DNA from: Microbulbifer variabilis
GTDB lineage: Bacteria; Pseudomonadota; Gammaproteobacteria; Pseudomonadales; Cellvibrionaceae
DNA: 64,000 nucleotides
Reading direction: 5' to 3'
Assembly: GCF_020524905.1 (NCBI RefSeq)
Contig: NZ_JAIVKI010000004.1
Location: 124,001-188,000 of the forward strand
The notes under the pieces are model-generated. The model saw nothing but the letters and a program-made list of their open reading frames with translations. It did no database searches and had not been told where the DNA came from. This document shows positions 1 to 10,617 of this stretch, in pieces. The position numbers and the translations under genes are program-made. Every line of letters begins with the position of its first letter. Position 1 is the stretch's first letter.

Positions 1-133
1 TTTTACGGGAGGAAGTAGTGATTCAGGCATAACAGTTCGACTTAAGCACCGGGTTCGGCTGTCTTTATATAAAGGCTAGCCATAGGTAGAAAAGCGTCAT
101 TATTAAAGTCTGGCCTCGCGGAGGCAAGGATTA

Positions 134-159
134 TCCGCACTTGATGCGGACTGTCCGCA
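134..159. repeat. Short inverted and direct repeat downstream of secA
   Basis: TCCGCA at 134-139 is inverted at 145-150 (TGCGGA) and repeated directly at 154-159. Another small hairpin, GCCTC/GAGGC, lies at 113-125. No gene is visible in bases 1-186. The function is unknown and the repeat may be chance. Confidence 0.3.
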
Positions 160-186
160 CAAAACCGCAGAATATTTTTTGTCAGA

Positions 187-215
187 ATAAAAAATACCCC
201 GCATTAAGCGGGGCA
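187..215 (-). terminator. Rho-independent terminator of secA
   Basis: Read on the minus strand, a GC-rich stem (CCCCGC/GCGGGG) is followed by a run rich in T. It begins about 30 bases after the secA stop codon, so it most likely ends the secA transcript. Confidence 0.8.
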
Positions 216-246
216 TTCTGTGAGATCTACTCCGATCAGAGAGTTA

Positions 247-2991
247 TCAGCTCTGGGTAGAGGAGGCCAGCTTACCGTGGCATTGCTTGTACTTCTTGCC
301 GGAACCACAGGGGCATGGGTCATTACGGCCAACCTTTGGCCCGCGGCGCTCTGGAGCAGGGGCCGCCTGCTGCTGAGGCTCACTCTCTGGCAGAGCCGAG
401 GCCTCGGCGTGCTGAAGCTCCAGCTGCTGCTTGCGCTGTTCTTCCAGGCGGCGCTGCTCCAGTTCGTCCATTTGCTCGCGTGTCATAGGCTCCACATGAG
501 CGAGAATGCGCACCACTTCATGCTTGAGGTTTTCCAACATGCTCTGGAACAGATGGAAAGACTCGCGCTTGAACTCCTGCTTGGGGTTCTTGTTTGCGTA
601 GGCGCGCAAACCAATACCCGCACGCAGGTGGTCCATGCTGGAGAGGTGTTCCTTCCACAGCTGGTCCAGCACCTGCAGCATGATCTGACGTTCCACGGTG
701 GGCATCAGGTTCGCGTCGCCGGAGGATTCGCTGATGCGCTCCACTTTGGCGGCATAAGCAGCTTGCGCTTCGGCAACAACCTTCTCGCGCAGAGTCTCCT
801 CGTGCAGGTTTCGGTCTTCATCCAGCCATTTTTGAATAGGCAGCACAATACCTAACTCGCCGGCAAGCTGTTGCTCCAAAGCCGGGATATCCCACTGTTC
901 CTCAACACTCTGTGGCGGGACTGAGGCCGAGATAATTTCATTCACAACATCTTCGCGAATAGCGTTGATGGTATCGCTGATCGTATCGGCCTCAAGCAGC
1001 TCATTGCGCTGACTATAAATCACCTGACGCTGATCGTTGGCCACATCATCGTATTCCAACAACTGTTTGCGGATATCGAAGTTGCGCCCTTCTACACGGC
1101 GCTGAGCTTTTTCAATCGCATTGGAGACCATACGGTGCTCAATGGCCTCACCGCGCTCCATACCCAACATTTGCATAAAATTCTTCACCCGGTCAGAGGC
1201 GAAGATACGCATCAGGTTATCTTCTAAGGACAGATAGAAACGAGTTACACCCGGGTCGCCCTGGCGCCCGGCACGGCCACGCAGCTGATTATCGATACGG
1301 CGGGATTCGTGGCGCTCGGTGCCGATAATGTGTAAGCCGCCAGCTTCGATCACTTGCTCGTGGCGCTTCTTCCACTCCTCTTTCACCTTGGCGACTTCGG
1401 CCTCGCTTAAAGCGCTACCTTTTTCCTGGGCGAGAGCTTCCGCTTCGGCTTCCCAGTTACCACCCAGTACAATGTCAGTACCACGACCGGCCATATTGGT
1501 GGCGATGGTGACAGTGCCGGGGCGACCAGCCTGGGCAATGATATGCGCTTCGCGTTCATGGTACTTGGCGTTTAGTACCTGGTGCTGGATACCTGCCTTC
1601 TGCAGCATGTGCGACATTTCTTCAGACGTCTCGATAGAAGCAGTGCCCACGAGGATCGGCGCCTGCTTTTCACGGCAGAACTTAATGTCCTCGATAATGG
1701 CTTCCATCTTCTCTTCTTTACTCAGGTAGACCAGGTCGTTGAGATCCTCCCGCTGAATATCCTTATTGGTGGGGATCACTACCACATCCAGACCATAAAT
1801 CTGCTGGAATTCAAACGCCTCGGTATCGGCTGTACCGGTCATGCCGGAGAGTTTCGGATAGAAACGGAACAAGTTCTGGAAAGTAGTGGAAGCCAGCGTC
1901 TGGCTCTCACTCTGGATCTGAACATTTTCCTTAGCTTCCAAAGCCTGATGTAAACCTTCTGAGAGGCGACGGCCAGGCATGGTGCGGCCGGTGTGCTCAT
2001 CGATCAGCACGACCTGGCCATTTTGCACGATATAGTCCACATCCCGGTTAAATAGCACCTGGGCGCGCAGCGCAGCGTGTACATGGTGCAACAAACCCAG
2101 GTTACCGGGTGCATAGAGGGACTGATCTTCCTTCATCAGGCCACTGCGGGAGAGCAGGTCTTCCACCAGTTGATGCCCTTGTTCCGTCAACTCCACCTGG
2201 CGGGTTTTCTCATCTACGGTGTAGTGGCCCTCACCGCCTTCCTCAGCACGTTCCAGCTGCGGAATCAGCTTGTTCATGGCCAGATACAAGTGAGAGGAGT
2301 CTTCCGCCGCACCGGAAATAATGAGCGGAGTACGCGCCTCATCAATCAGGATGGAGTCCACCTCATCCACGATGGCGAAGTTTTGCGGGCGCTGGGTGCG
2401 ATCTTCCTTGCGCAATACCATATTGTCACGCAGGTAGTCGAAACCGAATTCATTGTTTGTGCCGTAGGTTATGTCAGCCTGATAGGCGGCCTTCTTATCG
2501 TCCGGATGCTGCTGGGAAACAATCACTCCCACCGTCAAACCGAGGAATTCATAAACAGGGCGCATCCAGTTGGCATCTCGCGATGCCAGGTAATCGTTGA
2601 CCGTCACAATATGTACACCCTTACCTTCCAGGGCGTTCAAATAGGCCGGCAATGTCGCCACCAGGGTTTTACCTTCACCGGTACGCATTTCTGCGATGCG
2701 GCCTTCGTGCAGCGTCATACCCCCAATTAGCTGCACATCGAAGTGGCGCATACCCAGTGCACGCCGGCCTGCCTCACGCACTGCGGCGAAGGCTTCAGGC
2801 AGCAGCTGGTCAAGAGTTTCCCCGTCCGCAATACGCTTTTTAAACTCTTCTGTTTTGGCGCGAAGAGCTGCATCGTCCAGCTTCTGGAAATCCTCTTCCA
2901 GTGCGTTGACTTTCTCCACGATGCGTCGCATGCGCTTCAGCTCGCGGTCATTTTTTGTACCGAAGACCGATTTAATCAGTTTGCCAATCAT
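247..2991 (-). CDS. secA: Protein translocase subunit SecA
   Basis: SecA is the ATPase motor that pushes unfolded preproteins through the SecYEG channel of the inner membrane. The 914-residue product has the usual family length. Visible motifs are the Walker A loop GEGKT near residue 106, the Walker B/DEAD-like segment [13 protein letters not shown] near 208, the helicase motif [10 protein letters not shown], and a C-terminal zinc-binding tail ([14 protein letters not shown]) that binds SecB and phospholipids. It lies downstream of an M23 peptidase gene and lpxC, as in Pseudomonas. No secM-like arrest peptide gene precedes it, so E. coli-type SecM control of translation is not expected. Confidence 0.98.
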   Translation of the reverse strand: MIGKLIKSVFGTKNDRELKRMRRIVEKVNALEEDFQKLDDAALRAKTEEFKKRIADGETLDQLLPEAFAAVREAGRRALGMRHFDVQLIGGMTLHEGRIAEMRTGEGKTLVATLPAYLNALEGKGVHIVTVNDYLASRDANWMRPVYEFLGLTVGVIVSQQHPDDKKAAYQADITYGTNNEFGFDYLRDNMVLRKEDRTQRPQNFAIVDEVDSILIDEARTPLIISGAAEDSSHLYLAMNKLIPQLERAEEGGEGHYTVDEKTRQVELTEQGHQLVEDLLSRSGLMKEDQSLYAPGNLGLLHHVHAALRAQVLFNRDVDYIVQNGQVVLIDEHTGRTMPGRRLSEGLHQALEAKENVQIQSESQTLASTTFQNLFRFYPKLSGMTGTADTEAFEFQQIYGLDVVVIPTNKDIQREDLNDLVYLSKEEKMEAIIEDIKFCREKQAPILVGTASIETSEEMSHMLQKAGIQHQVLNAKYHEREAHIIAQAGRPGTVTIATNMAGRGTDIVLGGNWEAEAEALAQEKGSALSEAEVAKVKEEWKKRHEQVIEAGGLHIIGTERHESRRIDNQLRGRAGRQGDPGVTRFYLSLEDNLMRIFASDRVKNFMQMLGMERGEAIEHRMVSNAIEKAQRRVEGRNFDIRKQLLEYDDVANDQRQVIYSQRNELLEADTISDTINAIREDVVNEIISASVPPQSVEEQWDIPALEQQLAGELGIVLPIQKWLDEDRNLHEETLREKVVAEAQAAYAAKVERISESSGDANLMPTVERQIMLQVLDQLWKEHLSSMDHLRAGIGLRAYANKNPKQEFKRESFHLFQSMLENLKHEVVRILAHVEPMTREQMDELEQRRLEEQRKQQLELQHAEASALPESEPQQQAAPAPERRGPKVGRNDPCPCGSGKKYKQCHGKLASSTQS

Positions 2992-3153
2992 TATCTAGAA
3001 ACCACTTATCTTATGTGCGCTGTCGGCGCTAATGCTGGGCAGATATTGCACCGACACTCCTTTATGCGAGGGGTGCAAGTAAACAGGAAGGCGCAAGCGC
3101 TGGCAACTCCTATGCCAAGCTGCCTGCATTTACGCGTAAGGGAAGAATAGTTG

Positions 3154-4089
3154 TTATCTGCCTGTGCGGCGGATATAGCTGGCCGGGTCGACCGTGCGGT
3201 TATTCTTGAAGATCTCAAAGTGCACATGGGGACCGGTGGAGCGACCACTGGAGCCCATCTGGGCAATCACCTGGCCTTTTTTAACCACATCGCCGAGACC
3301 AACATTGAGCTCACTATTGTGGCCGTAGCGGGTGGAATAACCATTACCGTGATTAATTTCCACCAGCTGCCCGTAACCGTGACGCTCATCGGCCCAGGTA
3401 ACAACACCTGCGGCAACAGAAACTACGTCTGAACCCATCTTGCCAGCAAAGTCCACGCCTTTATGCCAAGTGCGACGTCCGGTGAAGGGATCGGTGCGAT
3501 AACCGTAACGGGAGGACATCCAACCTTTTGAGATCGGGCGCCCGGCAATAAACTGCTCATCTTCAAGTTGCAGATTCGCCATCAGGGATTCGAGGGTATT
3601 CAACTGCATCTGGCGATCATCCACCTTGTGGGACAATTCACCAATCACTTCGAGAAATTCAGGAGGCTGGTAAGGTAGCTCTGAAGCCCCGGCTATACCG
3701 GGATCTTCCGGACCCCCTACCGCCGGGGCAGCGCTAAACTCGAATTCCCCCTCGTCGAGGTTCGCCGCCGCAGTAAGACGCTCGCCCACGGCATCCAGGC
3801 GAGTTAGACGAGCCTGCAACTCAGCCAGCTTTACCGTGAGTGCAGCGAGTTGCTCATGGGCCTCACGATCGGCCTCATCAATTTCCTGCTGCTGCTTACG
3901 CAGAGCACGCTCCCATGCCTTGGCCGTGCGCGCATCGAATAAATCGGTTTTGGTCACAGGCAGATTCACACCCAAGAAAAAAGCGCCAACCGGAAGACCC
4001 AAGAGGCACAGACTCAGTAGTGCCTTGCTCAGTCCACCAAAGTTGAAGCTGCGGGTTGCGCCACGCTCATTGACCAGAATTACTTTCAT
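3154..4089 (-). CDS. M23 family metallopeptidase, membrane anchored
   Basis: Probable periplasmic zinc peptidase acting on peptidoglycan cross-links or peptide stems. The 311-residue protein has one N-terminal membrane segment (about 22-44), a coiled-coil-like region (about 60-110), and a C-terminal LytM domain. The zinc ligand signatures are HKGVDFAG and HVHFE. All expected ligands are present, so the domain could be active rather than an EnvC-like regulator. It sits between lpxC and secA, the position of a similar gene in Pseudomonas. A hydrolase here fits the division and envelope context, but its substrate cannot be read from sequence. Confidence 0.9.
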   Translation of the reverse strand: MKVILVNERGATRSFNFGGLSKALLSLCLLGLPVGAFFLGVNLPVTKTDLFDARTAKAWERALRKQQQEIDEADREAHEQLAALTVKLAELQARLTRLDAVGERLTAAANLDEGEFEFSAAPAVGGPEDPGIAGASELPYQPPEFLEVIGELSHKVDDRQMQLNTLESLMANLQLEDEQFIAGRPISKGWMSSRYGYRTDPFTGRRTWHKGVDFAGKMGSDVVSVAAGVVTWADERHGYGQLVEINHGNGYSTRYGHNSELNVGLGDVVKKGQVIAQMGSSGRSTGPHVHFEIFKNNRTVDPASYIRRTGR

Positions 4090-4251
4090 AACAAGCAGGA
4101 GAAATTCAATATTTTGTAATTTTGTTGTCTCTATAAGTGAGACGAGAATCCAGTGCAGTACCTCACACTAAAGGAGTGGCAGACCTAAACATCTGGAGGA
4201 AAGCAAGGTTACCAGAATCCTACCAACCTTCTCTGGTGATTCAGTCACGTA

Positions 4252-4279
4252 AAAAAGCCGGCAGTATAATGCCGGCTTC
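4252..4279 (-). terminator. Rho-independent terminator of lpxC
   Basis: On the minus strand the stem GCCGGC/GCCGGC with a short AT loop is followed by six Ts. It lies about 10 bases after the lpxC stop and separates lpxC from the M23 peptidase gene. Confidence 0.85.
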
Positions 4280-4288
4280 TTGCAGAGG

Positions 4289-5200
4289 TTAAACAGCCAG
4301 TATCGGCTTGATGTAGGAGATTGGAGCCTCTTGCTCCCCCTCGAAAGTTACCATTTCCCAGGCGTCTTTTTGAGCCATCAGATGACGCAGAGACTTATTG
4401 TTCAGAGAATGGCCAGATTTAAAGGCTTTAAATTCACCAATCAAACTCGTGCCAAGCAGGTAAAGGTCACCGATGGCATCGAGAATCTTGTGTTTCACAA
4501 ATTCGTCTTCGTAACGTAACCCACCTTCATTCAGAATACGATACTGGTCGATCACGATAGCGTTATCTACGGAGCCGCCTTGAACCAAGCCTTTAGAACG
4601 CAGGTATTCAATTTCGTGCATAAACCCGAAAGTGCGCGCGCGACTCACCTCTTTCACGAAAGAGGTACTGGAGAAGTCCACGGAAGAGGTCAGATTGCGC
4701 CCCTGAAATACCGGGTGGTCAAAATCAATCGTAAAGGAGACTTTGAAACCATTGAACGGCAGGAAGCTGGCAACTTTGTCACCCTCTTCTACTGTAATCG
4801 GCTTCTTGATACGCAGGAATTTTTTCGGTGCAGACTGTTCCTGGATGCCAGCAGACTGGATCAGGAATACAAAGGGGCCGGCGCTGCCGTCCATGATCGG
4901 TACTTCCTGGGCGGACAGCTCGACAATCGCATTGTCGATACCAAGACCAGCCATTGCCGAGAGCAAGTGCTCAACGGTAGCGATACGGACATCGTCCTTC
5001 ACTAATGTTGTGGAAAGCAGGGTGTCGCCCACATTCTCTGCCCGGGCTTCAATTTCGACCACCGGGTCCAAGTCCGTTCTACGGAACACGATGCCGGTAT
5101 CTACAGGAGCCGGCTTAAGGGTCAGAACGACCTTTTTGCCAGTGTGCAGACCTACGCCGGTGGCGCGAATAGCATTTTTAAGCGTGCGCTGTTTGATCAT
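4289..5200 (-). CDS. lpxC: UDP-3-O-acyl-N-acetylglucosamine deacetylase LpxC
   Basis: LpxC is the zinc-dependent deacetylase that commits UDP-acyl-GlcNAc to lipid A synthesis. The 303-residue product begins [21 protein letters not shown]. An upstream in-frame extension of 21 residues is not family-like, so the ATG at 5200 was chosen. Expected zinc and catalytic residues are seen in [27 protein letters not shown] and SGHSLNNK. It is separated from ftsZ by about 430 bases and has its own terminator, so it is probably transcribed separately from the dcw operon. Confidence 0.97.
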   Translation of the reverse strand: MIKQRTLKNAIRATGVGLHTGKKVVLTLKPAPVDTGIVFRRTDLDPVVEIEARAENVGDTLLSTTLVKDDVRIATVEHLLSAMAGLGIDNAIVELSAQEVPIMDGSAGPFVFLIQSAGIQEQSAPKKFLRIKKPITVEEGDKVASFLPFNGFKVSFTIDFDHPVFQGRNLTSSVDFSSTSFVKEVSRARTFGFMHEIEYLRSKGLVQGGSVDNAIVIDQYRILNEGGLRYEDEFVKHKILDAIGDLYLLGTSLIGEFKAFKSGHSLNNKSLRHLMAQKDAWEMVTFEGEQEAPISYIKPILAV

Positions 5201-5629
5201 GAAACTATCTTTTCCCAGTCGGTGGTCTACGCATAACGCGCAGCAAGCCGCCGATATTAGCACAATTGCGACGCCAATACCAATTGTGGGCGCGTGGTCA
5301 ACTCAACACACCGCCACCGTCCTTCCAAGGATAGTTTAAGTAAAGATTGGAGCGCCACATCTCAGTCGCTTATACAGCATTCTAAGACTACACGCGCCGG
5401 GATCACTGTAAAAAATTGTTAATTATACTCACCAGTCACTTTGCTTGGCTCCCTATGACTGTAGCAAAATGCTCGAAGACAACTTCAAGACCAAAGCAAA
5501 TCCTTTAATATCGCAGAGCTCAACCAGCTAAAGCCAATCAAGATACTGCAATAAGCCGCACCGCAGAGGCGACACCCAACCTTAAGTTGGGTGGACATGA
5601 GCGGTGTACTGCCTCTGCGGCGGCTACAC
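5201..5629. other. Intergenic region between ftsZ and lpxC
   Basis: No gene is visible. Near the ftsZ stop lies a nested inverted repeat (5554-5625). On the minus strand a TATAAT hexamer (ATTATA at 5422-5427) could be the -10 element of an lpxC promoter, but no good -35 is seen. Confidence 0.6.
5554..5625. repeat. Nested inverted repeat after ftsZ
   Basis: The outer arms are GCCGCACCGCAGAGGC (from 5555) and GCCTCTGCGGCGGC (5611-5624), complementary over about 14 bases with a short interruption. Inside them is a second hairpin, CACCCAAC (5573-5580) with GTTGGGTG (5586-5593). No T run follows on the minus strand, so it is not a classic terminator. It begins only five bases after the ftsZ stop and would form a stable branched structure at the end of the dcw transcript. 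Confidence 0.7.
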
Positions 5630-6871
5630 TCAGTCTGCCTGACGTCGTAAGAATGCCGGAATATCAAGGTATTCCATATCGGCATCTGCCGGATTCAGAG
5701 ACGGAGCGGGACGCTTGGGACGTTCGACATCTACCCTCGGACGAGGGTCGGCAACGCTCTCGCGAGAAACCAGTCCCGCAGCGCCGTGACTATCACGCAT
5801 ATCTCGCATATCGCGAGTGTCACGAACATCGCGGGATTCACGCACTTCAGGACGACGCGTGTTATCCACAACCTTGGCGGGGCGAACAGCAGGGGTTCCC
5901 TCACCCAGGCCAGCTGCTACAACAGTCACCCGCATCTCATCACCCAGTTTGTCATCCACTGCGGTTCCAATGACCACGGTGGCTTCATCAGAGGCAATTT
6001 CCTGTACGATCTCACCAACTTCGGAGTATTCGCCGAGAGTCAGTTCCTGGCAACCAGCCTCTTCACTGCCGGTAATAATATTGACCAGAATACCGCGGGC
6101 ACCAGCAAGATTAACGTTATCCAACAGCGGGCTGCGTACGGCCTTTTCCGCCGCTTCACGGGCACGATTCTCGCCAATAGCAGAACCGGAGCCCATCATC
6201 GCCATACCCATTTCAGACATCACCGTGCGCACATCGGCAAAGTCCACGTTCATGATACCGGGACGGATCATCAGATCGGCAATGCCTTGTACCGCTCCGA
6301 GCAGCACATTGTCAGCTTCTTTATAAGCAGACTTCATGGTGATCTTACTGCCCAGGACCTCCAAAAGGCGGTCGTTGGGGATAGTAATCAGAGAGTCGAC
6401 TTTATCGCGCAGCTCAAGAATTCCCTCTTCGGCTACCACGGTGCGCTTGCGACCTTCAATTTTGAATGGACGGGTAACAACAGCTACGGTGAGGATGCCA
6501 AGCTCTTTGGCTATCTCGGCCACAATCGGCGCACCACCCGTGCCAGTACCACCACCCATACCAGCAGTGATGAAAACCATATCAGCACCGTTCAAGACTT
6601 CAGCGATACGATCGCGGTCCTCCAGAGCGGACTGTCGGCCAATATCAGGGTTAGCCCCAGCACCCAGGCCGCGGGTAATAGTGTTACCAAGCTGCAGGAT
6701 TGTTTGCGCTTCGATATCTTTGAGCGCCTGAGCGTCGGTGTTTGCGCAGATAAAGTCTACGCCCTCCACGTCGCTGGCAATCATATGCTTCACAGCATTG
6801 CCACCGCCGCCGCCGACTCCTATTACCTTGATGACAGGTTTATCCTGTACGCTATCAACTAGCTCGAACAT
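5630..6871 (-). CDS. ftsZ: Cell division protein FtsZ
   Basis: FtsZ is the tubulin-like GTPase that forms the division ring. The 413-residue product has the nucleotide-binding motifs GVGGGGGNAV near residue 18 and AGMGGGTGTGGAP near 103. The T7 synergy loop is NVDFADVRTVM. The C-terminal tail MEYLDIPAFLRRQAD is the usual peptide that binds FtsA and ZipA. The linker before it contains a run of Arg-Asp dipeptides (about residues 345-362), which is unusual low-complexity sequence. It follows ftsA in the dcw order. Confidence 0.98.
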   Translation of the reverse strand: MFELVDSVQDKPVIKVIGVGGGGGNAVKHMIASDVEGVDFICANTDAQALKDIEAQTILQLGNTITRGLGAGANPDIGRQSALEDRDRIAEVLNGADMVFITAGMGGGTGTGGAPIVAEIAKELGILTVAVVTRPFKIEGRKRTVVAEEGILELRDKVDSLITIPNDRLLEVLGSKITMKSAYKEADNVLLGAVQGIADLMIRPGIMNVDFADVRTVMSEMGMAMMGSGSAIGENRAREAAEKAVRSPLLDNVNLAGARGILVNIITGSEEAGCQELTLGEYSEVGEIVQEIASDEATVVIGTAVDDKLGDEMRVTVVAAGLGEGTPAVRPAKVVDNTRRPEVRESRDVRDTRDMRDMRDSHGAAGLVSRESVADPRPRVDVERPKRPAPSLNPADADMEYLDIPAFLRRQAD

Positions 6872-6959
6872 CGCTGTTCCCCTTTCTTGCTCATGTCGAA
6901 TTTTACAGCCACGCCTAAAAAAAATCCCTTATGGGATGGCTAATTCTGGTTGCATGCTA

Positions 6960-8195
6960 TTACAAATTTCCACGAAACCAGTGCTTTACTTTGTCCCACC
7001 ACTGATTATCGTTGCGCGCGGGCTGGGTTTTCCTTTCGGTAACCTCTTCCTGCTGCATCGCATACATCAATAATCCAACTCCGGTGGAATAAATTGGATT
7101 GCTCACAATATCGATCAATCCAGAAATTCCCTGGGGTACTGCGAGACGCACTGGCATATGAAAAATTTCCTCAGCCAGTTCAACCGCACCCTCCATTTTT
7201 GAAGAGCCCCCAGTTAAAACCACTCCCGCCGCGCACAGATCCTCAAAACCACTGCGGCGCAGTTCCGCCTGCACCAGGGTAAATAGCTCGTCGTAACGGG
7301 GCTCTACTACTTCAGCCAGGGCCTGACGAGATAAATCCCTAGGCTCCCTATCCCCCACACTCGGTACTTTTATGGTTTCACCTTCCCGCGCCAGTTTTGC
7401 CAAAGCGCAGGCATATTTTATTTTTAAATCTTCGGCGTGCGGTGTCGGCGTACGCAAAGCCATTGCAATATCGTTAGTCACCTGATCCCCAGCGATAGGA
7501 ATCACTCCAGTGTGACGAATTGAGCCGCCGGTAAATACCGCGATATCGGTGGTGCCCCCACCGATATCCACCATACATACCCCGAGCTCTTTCTCATCTT
7601 CAGTCAGTACCGCGTAACTGGAAGCCAGCTGTTCAAGAATGACATCTTCCACTTCGAGGCCGCAGCGACGGATACACTTCTCAATATTTTGTGCAGCATT
7701 GACTGCACCGCTAACCAAATGCACCTTCGCTTCGAGGCGCACGCCGGACATTCCCAGTGGCTCCTTTACACCCTCCTGGCTGTCAATCAGGTACTCTTGC
7801 GGCAGCGTATGTAAAATTTTCTGATCTGCAGGTATAGCAACTGCACGAGCCGCATCGATCACCCGGTCCAAATCCTGCTGAGTTACTTCACGATCTTTAA
7901 TTGCCACAATACCGTGAGAGTTGAGGCTTCGAATGTGGCTGCCCGCAATACCGGCATAAACAGAGTGAATTTCACACCCTGCCATTAATTCAGCTTCTTC
8001 TATGGCACGCTGAATAGATTGCACAGTGGATTCAATATTTACCACCACACCTTTCTTCATTCCGGTGGAGCGATGAGAACCAATACCAACAATATTGAGA
8101 TCCCCATTGGCAGATACCTCACCCACGATGGCAACTACTTTAGAGGTGCCGATATCCAGCCCAACAATCATGCGCTGATCGGATACTTGTGTCAT
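6960..8195 (-). CDS. ftsA: Cell division protein FtsA
   Basis: FtsA is an actin-like ATPase that tethers FtsZ to the inner membrane and signals to the divisome. The 411-residue product shows the phosphate-1 motif GLDIGTSK near residue 13, phosphate-2 motif VDIGGGTTDIAVF near 210, and an adenosine motif VVLTGGSS near 335. The last residues WWDKVKHWFRGNL form the expected amphipathic membrane-targeting helix. It lies between ftsQ and ftsZ. Confidence 0.97.
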   Translation of the reverse strand: MTQVSDQRMIVGLDIGTSKVVAIVGEVSANGDLNIVGIGSHRSTGMKKGVVVNIESTVQSIQRAIEEAELMAGCEIHSVYAGIAGSHIRSLNSHGIVAIKDREVTQQDLDRVIDAARAVAIPADQKILHTLPQEYLIDSQEGVKEPLGMSGVRLEAKVHLVSGAVNAAQNIEKCIRRCGLEVEDVILEQLASSYAVLTEDEKELGVCMVDIGGGTTDIAVFTGGSIRHTGVIPIAGDQVTNDIAMALRTPTPHAEDLKIKYACALAKLAREGETIKVPSVGDREPRDLSRQALAEVVEPRYDELFTLVQAELRRSGFEDLCAAGVVLTGGSSKMEGAVELAEEIFHMPVRLAVPQGISGLIDIVSNPIYSTGVGLLMYAMQQEEVTERKTQPARNDNQWWDKVKHWFRGNL

Positions 8196-8306
8196 TTTTG
8201 TTCCAACCTCGCTGGGCTATGTCCCGGCTTTTCATTAATTATCAACCGAACCACCGCCTTCGCTTTTAAACTTTATTTTCAACTGCGGCTACTGCCGCTT
8301 CCCTGT

Positions 8307-9113
8307 TTACTCTTGCTCGTTCTTCCATTGAACCGCTACCGCGTTGCCGTAACGGGTATCTACTTCGGCTACTTTTTGTAAATAAGGTTCGAGTAATCCG
8401 CGACTCAAAGTGAGAAAGCGGTTAACTCTCTCCAACAGTGCCTCATGACCGAGTTTTAATTCAATTCCCGACATTAACTCCAGATGCCAGCCACTCAGGT
8501 CATCAAATGACAACCGCTTCACTTCCATATCTCGCGTGGTCAAAAGTCCCGCAAGCGCTTGGTACTGGGACATAATCTGCCCCACCAACTCTTCATCTCC
8601 AGCGAGTTCAGGTAGCGTACCCACCTGCATTTGCGCCGGTCGCGGAAGCAGTGCACCACTGGCAACCAGCAAACGATCACGCCCCCAGATTGCAAGTGGC
8701 TGTGCCTCGCTGACTTCAACAACCACACCTTTAGGCCAACGGCGACTTATGGAGACCCTGGTAATCCACGGCTGCTCCACCAATGCGGTTCGCATCGCGC
8801 GGATATCAACAGAAAAAAAACCTGCTTGCAAATACGGCAGTAAAATTTCTTTTATCTGTTCTTCAGTTACAGCATTAAAAGATCCGCGGACCTCCACTTG
8901 CTCCAACGCATCAACCCTGCTGAGTTGAAACGCCGGCAGGCGCTGCCACATCCAATGTCCACCTGTAGCCACCCCAACAGACAAGAACAAAAAAACAATC
9001 AAAAGTAACCAGGGGCGCCAGTGGATTCTGCTCTCTTCCCTTTGCCCGAGGGGGCGGGCCCCACGAACCTGGGCCTGTTTGACTCTCGCATTTTTATCCT
9101 GTGTAGATCTCAC
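8307..9113 (-). CDS. ftsQ: Cell division protein FtsQ
   Basis: FtsQ is a bitopic inner-membrane protein that scaffolds FtsB and FtsL in the divisome. The 268-residue product has a short basic cytoplasmic tail, one membrane segment (about residues 32-54), a POTRA domain starting near VEVRGSFNAVTEEQIKEIL, and a beta domain. It starts six bases after the murC stop. In many relatives ddl lies between these two genes, and it is absent here. Confidence 0.95.
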   Translation of the reverse strand: MRSTQDKNARVKQAQVRGARPLGQREESRIHWRPWLLLIVFLFLSVGVATGGHWMWQRLPAFQLSRVDALEQVEVRGSFNAVTEEQIKEILLPYLQAGFFSVDIRAMRTALVEQPWITRVSISRRWPKGVVVEVSEAQPLAIWGRDRLLVASGALLPRPAQMQVGTLPELAGDEELVGQIMSQYQALAGLLTTRDMEVKRLSFDDLSGWHLELMSGIELKLGHEALLERVNRFLTLSRGLLEPYLQKVAEVDTRYGNAVAVQWKNEQE

Positions 9114-9119
9114 TTACAC

Positions 9120-10583
9120 TCAAGCCTCTAGGCCTTTCTCGCCCAGGCGCCACTCTGCCAGCCTTTGTGAGAGAGCTCCAACATTGCCTGCTCCCTGAGT
9201 CAAAACTACATCACCTGGCTCCAGAAGATCTGCCAAAATCGGGGGAACCTGATCAACCGTCTCGACAAAAATTGGATCGACTTGGCCCCTATTCCGTAGG
9301 CTGCGAGCCAAAGTTCGCCCATCGGCACCGGCTATCGGCGTCTCGCCGGCACTGTACACATCCAGCAAAATTAATTTGTCCACTTCAGACAGAACCTGAA
9401 CGAAATCCTCAAACAGATCGCGAGTTCGTGTATAGCGATGAGGCTGATAAACCATCACCAAGCGCCGCTCGGGCCAGCCATCGCGCACAGTCTTGATGGT
9501 CGCCGCCACCTCCCGAGGATGGTGGCCATAATCGTCCACCAACATCACTTTTTCTGCGTTACTGTCGTCACTAATTGAGAAATTCCCATAAATTTGGAAA
9601 CGACGACCCACGCCCTGAAAACCTTGCAAGCCTTTTTGAATCGCTTCATCGCCAATGCCTTCATCGGTGGCGACGGCAATTGCTGCGGTAGCGTTTAGTA
9701 CATTGTGAATACCTGGAGTGTTTACCGAGACTTCGAGTAGATCACCCGCTGGACGCTGAACTTTAAAGTGACTGCGTAAAGGCTCTTGCTTCACCTCGAC
9801 AATGCGAAAATCATTGCCCTCGGCAAACCCATAAGTCAGCACTGGACGGGAAAACTTTGGTATCACTTCCTGCACATTGGCATCATCACCACAAACAACG
9901 GCGAGGCCATAAAAAGGCAGGTTGTGGACAAAATCAATAAAGATTTGTTTAACTTTTTCGAAGTCCCCGCCGTAGGTCTCCATATGATCGGCATCAATAT
10001 TCGTGATCACCGTCACCATCGGTTGCAGATGAATGAAAGACGCATCACTCTCATCCGCCTCAGCAATCAAATAACGGCTTTCTCCCAGTGCAGCATTAGC
10101 GCCAGCCGAATTGACCAATCCACCGATTACAAAAGTGGGATCTTTTTTATCTGCGGCAAAAATTGAAGCAATCAGGCTAGTGGTTGTGGTCTTACCATGT
10201 GTGCCAGCGACTGCGATGCCATAACGGTAACGCATCAGCTCCCCAAGCATTTCTGCACGACGCACCACCGGGATACGATTTTCATGGGCAGCAACCAACT
10301 CGGGGTTATCGCCATGCACCGCGGAGGAATTCACAACCACATCCACACCGCGAATATTTTCGGCACTATGTCCAATTTGAACTTTCACGCCGAGCTTTTG
10401 CAGTCGATCTGTAACCGTTGATTCGCGCAGATCGGAACCAGAAACCTCATAGCCCTGATTCTGTAGTACTTCGGCAATGCCACTCATGCCCGCTCCGCCA
10501 ACACCAATAAAGTGGATGCGACGAATGCGACGCATTGTTGGTACAGCGTAACTTTTTTCCATCTTGGCACGCTCAGAAGCCAT
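9120..10583 (-). CDS. murC: UDP-N-acetylmuramate--L-alanine ligase MurC
   Basis: MurC adds L-alanine to UDP-MurNAc using ATP, the first step in building the peptide stem. The 487-residue product has the N-terminal nucleotide motif [18 protein letters not shown] and the ATP loop [13 protein letters not shown]. It carries a short N-terminal extension before [10 protein letters not shown] start at the inner ATG of MEKSYAV or MRRIRR is also possible. It lies directly after murG and before ftsQ in the dcw operon. Confidence 0.96.
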   Translation of the reverse strand: MASERAKMEKSYAVPTMRRIRRIHFIGVGGAGMSGIAEVLQNQGYEVSGSDLRESTVTDRLQKLGVKVQIGHSAENIRGVDVVVNSSAVHGDNPELVAAHENRIPVVRRAEMLGELMRYRYGIAVAGTHGKTTTTSLIASIFAADKKDPTFVIGGLVNSAGANAALGESRYLIAEADESDASFIHLQPMVTVITNIDADHMETYGGDFEKVKQIFIDFVHNLPFYGLAVVCGDDANVQEVIPKFSRPVLTYGFAEGNDFRIVEVKQEPLRSHFKVQRPAGDLLEVSVNTPGIHNVLNATAAIAVATDEGIGDEAIQKGLQGFQGVGRRFQIYGNFSISDDSNAEKVMLVDDYGHHPREVAATIKTVRDGWPERRLVMVYQPHRYTRTRDLFEDFVQVLSEVDKLILLDVYSAGETPIAGADGRTLARSLRNRGQVDPIFVETVDQVPPILADLLEPGDVVLTQGAGNVGALSQRLAEWRLGEKGLEA

Positions 10584-10617
10584 ACTTTCTAACCTTGATC
10601 CACTCGTATTCTATTTG

